Assembly (NCBI GenBank): GCA_914767715.1
Contig: OU612065.1
Location: 34,038,001-34,102,000, forward strand
DNA from: Membranipora membranacea
Lineage: Eukaryota; Bryozoa; Gymnolaemata; Cheilostomatida; Membraniporidae
DNA length: 64,000 bases
Direction of reading: 5' to 3'
Positions 60,866-64,000 of the stretch are shown one piece after another. The notes under the pieces are model-generated. The model was not told the origin of the DNA. It made no database searches and saw only the letters and a program-made list of their open reading frames with translations. Each line of letters starts with the position of its first letter. Positions within the stretch are counted from its first letter, which is position 1. The translations under genes and the position numbers were made by a program.

Positions 60866-61748
60866 TAGGGGTGGAACGACCTCTTGAGGTTGGAGTTGAA
60901 TTTCGGATATTTTACCTCGGATTCAACCACAACCGGATCGGATATGTGTTGTTGTGTCTGATCCGAGATGATACATTTTTAATCAACACTTACTTAGCAT
61001 AATTTATCTCACTAAAATTGACAAGGAAAGAAGTATGATAGTCATTAATTTGTGGTTCAGATTAGATAACGGAGTTTGGCTGAAAGCACTCAGTGGTGAT
61101 CAGTAGGCAATCAATACATATCTTATTTTCATAGCTTATTATATTGTTGCTGATTAAATTTGATGGATGTGTTTTTCTGCTGAAATTGGGAGAAACATCT
61201 TTACTCAGATCGTTGTGAATAAGGACATAATTTTTGTCCAATGATGTTCCCTGTTACAAACTATCTAGTTTAATGTACAAGGTTATCCTCTTCTTTAAAG
61301 TAGGAGGACAATTCCTATCCTAATCACAGCAGAGAGTTTGGGACATATGAGCAGGGAGTTTGTTCAAACTCAGTGATTACAAACATCGGGGTTTGAGTGA
61401 TCCTGGCAAATTGAGTCAAGAGATTTTTGTACTCATTAAATGATACTTTCAAATAAAGTGTTTGTGTGATCCATGCACCGTGGCTGTTTAAGTGATAAGT
61501 TGGTCCTTGTAAAGTATTATATCCAAGCAGATACATGCGCATTTAAATTAGGGTAATGGTTCAGGGAAAATATTGTTGACGCTGTTTAGCCATGTATTCA
61601 ATGACCTTAACTGTATATTATGGTGCAAAAGTACAGCTGTTTGGACTGAGCGTTTGTACGCGTTATCCGGATCCGATCCGAGGTTGAATTTATCGACCGA
61701 TCCGATATCCGATCCGAGGTTGCCTAACCCTGATCCGTTCCACCCCTA
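60866..61748. mobile_element. Non-autonomous hAT-like element, about 0.88 kb
   Basis: Starts TAGGGGTGGAACG and ends with its inverted complement (CGTTCCACCCCTA, to 61748). Sub-terminal GGATCGGAT/ATCCGATCC motifs occur at both ends. TAGGGGTGG-type ends are typical of hAT elements. No transposase ORF is present, and I see no clear 8-bp target duplication. Confidence 0.7.
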
Positions 61749-61752
61749 CATG

Positions 61753-62310
61753 TAGCTGAGCTGACATTTTTTATAACACCCATGATAAAACCATCAATTT
61801 GTGCTGGTTTTGCCTGGGCGCTATATTTGAATTATTTACGTGTATTCTAATATTGCGAGAAATTTGTCAGATGTCACAATCGCAATTAGTGTTTTCATTT
61901 GCGCTCTGCTCTGCACGAGCTGATATTTCATAAGACCCCTGATAAAACCGTCAGTTTGTGCTGATTTGGGCTGGCGCTATATTTAAATTATTTACGTGTT
62001 TTCTGATATTGATAGAAATTTGTCAGAAGTAACAATCATAATTAATTTTTTTTCATTTGCGCTCTCAATATAATCATACATAAATGTCATATATCAATAT
62101 GTGATGGTTTTTTCCCGGTCGCTAATATTAAAATTAATCATATACACATAAAATTGATAGAAATTGGTCGGAACTCGCTATCACAATTAACTTTTTCATT
62201 TGCGCACTCAATGAGCTGTCATGTTATAACACCCCTGATAATAGTATCAACGTTCTGTTTTGGCCACTATATTTAACTCATTAACACTATTCTAATACCA
62301 ATTATTTCAT
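61753..62310. repeat. Diverged tandem array of ~150-160 bp units
   Basis: Units begin near 61757, 61918, about 62066 and 62212, each with a GAGCTGACATTT / AACACCCCTGATAA block, then AATTTGTCAGA, a CACAATC segment and TTTTCATTTGCGCTC. A fifth, poorer unit may occur near 62493-62560. Confidence 0.75.
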
Positions 62311-62692
62311 ATTTTTATATGTGCCAATCAAGAACATTCTTAACAAAAATTGATCTATTGAATGTTTGTTCATCTGTAGTGAGGTAGTGATGGCATGGGT
62401 TCTTGTCATTGGATGAAAATTCCATAGCCTTCCTCATTGTAAATCATTGGTATGAAGTCGCAATCACCACTTTTTTTTCAATTGCGCTCTACATAGATGT
62501 CATATTACAACTAGTAGACCTCTGATTATAAAATATTGATAAATATTTTGTTGGTATTATATTAGTATCAGAGACTTGTTGGTAAGTACAATATGTTATT
62601 GTGCACAAAATGTTGAGATTTGATAACATTACTACAATGTGTTATTTGTATACTTTTAAGCCAATCTGTATAAATAAATAAAACACCACCAC

Positions 62693-63565
62693 CATACTTG
62701 CCAAGTAATCTAAATACAAAATAGGGAGATTCCATTTTACGGCGATACTGCACCACAACATGGTGCTTCGAGGGTGTGAAGCCACTAGGAAGGGCTAAAA
62801 AGGTATATTTGACCCCAAATAATTTCATGTTTGTACTAGTACTAAAATATCAAACTGAGGTGAAATACACTTTAAACAATTACAATCAATCCATGGGCCC
62901 CTGGGACTCTTACATACATGCCTTTACATTGTCAATGTCCAGTATCAAACACCTCATTGGCAAAGTCAAGACAGGCTACAAGTGCCCATGCATCATCAAG
63001 ATCTGAAAATGTGCTCAGTCACAGACAGTGAGAATCCAGATAAGGTACTATATTTGTGTTTGACTAACATTAAATATGTTTCAAAGTCTTTGGTCCGAGC
63101 TTTGTTAAATTGTAGTGGACCTACCTTTGGAATTGTTAGGTTTCTATTTTCTTTCACTTAAATTTAACTAGAATAGACTACAAAATTAATACTAAAAAAT
63201 GTGTGATCTGAAAGGAAATGAAAACTAAAGGTATGCACTTGACTAGCTACTTTATATTGTGACCAATGACAGTCAGTGTTGTGAGTTATGAGAGGATGCT
63301 ATTGGTCATTTACAATAATAGGCTAAGTCTTAACAGAACAGGTAAATTTGTTAGGATTGTTTAATTTGATAATTCCTTTCAATTTTGTGTGCAAAGACCT
63401 TAACAGTAACTAGTCAACAACAACATGTGCTTGGATAACTATCAAAAAATTGCGATTTGACTGTTTTCTCTAAAATCTGGAGGAAATAGTGAGATTTACA
63501 AAAAGTGGGAGGTGGGTGTAAAAATCTGGAGGGTCACGCCTAAATCGGGAGACTTGGCAAGTATG
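62693..63565. mobile_element. Non-autonomous hAT-like element with 8-bp target duplication
   Basis: Begins CATACTTGCCAAGT and ends with the exact inverted complement (63552-63565). The right end continues inward with CTCCCGATTTA on the opposite strand, a well-known hAT-type terminus. ACCACCAC flanks both ends, the 8-bp duplication size of hAT insertions. It encodes no transposase; the 76-codon ORF inside is not supported. Confidence 0.75.
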
Positions 63566-63569
63566 ACCA

Positions 63570-64000
63570 CCACCACTTGAACTGAAAATAGGAATTGTGA
63601 GAAGTGATTTGGTAGGAATTCTCTACACAAATACGTGAAATTGTCTACTCATAATTTTTACAGGTACAGATAACTCCCAATCTGAAACCTACACAATTTA
63701 ACAAGGATACAAAAATAATATCAGTCAAAGATCCGATCAGAGAAACAGAGGCATCAATGACTCGATAATATATGAAGACAAATTTGATGCTGAACACCGC
63801 CTATGAGCTATGAAAGAGGGATGAGAAATATCATTGACTTAAATAATTTGCCCTGATGTTGTTAAACTAATAAGGCTGTCAGTCTGATGAGAGGAGAGTT
63901 GTGTGCTGCTAGAGCTAGAGTATTGAGCCTTGTGAAGTCTGAATAGCCATAGTGTTCTGATGAGCAGGCTACAACATAAACAGCAAGGTTGATATAATAA
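63570..64000. other. End of window, no gene recognised
   Basis: AT-rich. A short open stretch after TTTACAG at 63662 (TDNSQSETYTI type) could be an exon start but has no partner in view. Confidence 0.3.

Overview
This is a eukaryotic, animal-type window. It is AT-rich, with short GT-AG exons separated by introns of about 0.1 to 3 kb, many tRNA-derived SINE fragments, non-LTR retrotransposon debris and short inverted-repeat elements. A sponge (demosponge) is the best guess. The reasons are a short membrane-anchored collagen of sponge type, an expanded LRR-Roc-COR (ROCO) gene, a FLYWCH/MULE gene, and ordinary metazoan genes (SNAPC3, an EFTUD2-like copy). The species assignment is inference. Exon boundaries below were read by eye from splice sites, reading phase and protein motifs; no transcript data or database search was available.

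Layout. (1) 1-3270 is a non-coding repeat that returns at 45992-51417. (2) 3704-23464 holds a large + strand gene whose phase-compatible exons encode an N-terminal region, an array of twelve 141-nt exons with two leucine-rich repeats each, one more LRR exon, a single 1.9-kb Roc-COR GTPase exon, and then a complete caspase domain (p20 with SHG and QAC motifs, linker, p10). An LRR-Roc-COR-caspase fusion is the most striking content of the window. (3) 23465-29950 is gene-poor and carries a broken non-LTR retrotransposon and MITEs. (4) 30205-35449 is an intron-containing, decayed copy of the U5 snRNP GTPase gene EFTUD2 (Snu114), with stops, a frameshift, a lost P-loop lysine and no 3' half. (5) 36008-38416 is a five-exon membrane-anchored collagen. 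(6) 40570-45467 is a seven-exon SNAPC3 (SNAP50) gene. (7) 45992-51417 is the second copy of the opening repeat, interrupted by a dead LINE. (8) 51663-56768 is a FLYWCH zinc-finger plus MULE-transposase-like gene that seems to lack the first catalytic block. (9) 56769-64000 has no gene I can support. It holds a 20-bp minisatellite, a duplicated 0.6-kb sequence, two hAT-like non-autonomous transposons and a 150-160 bp tandem array.

Functional reading. If the fusion model is right, the first gene would join a repeat-based sensor surface to a GTPase switch and directly to a protease of the apoptotic/inflammatory type, without separate adaptor domains. The LRR exon array shows clear signs of repeated unequal exchange. 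SNAPC3 (snRNA gene transcription) and the EFTUD2 relic (spliceosome) are housekeeping-type genes and have no evident link to it.
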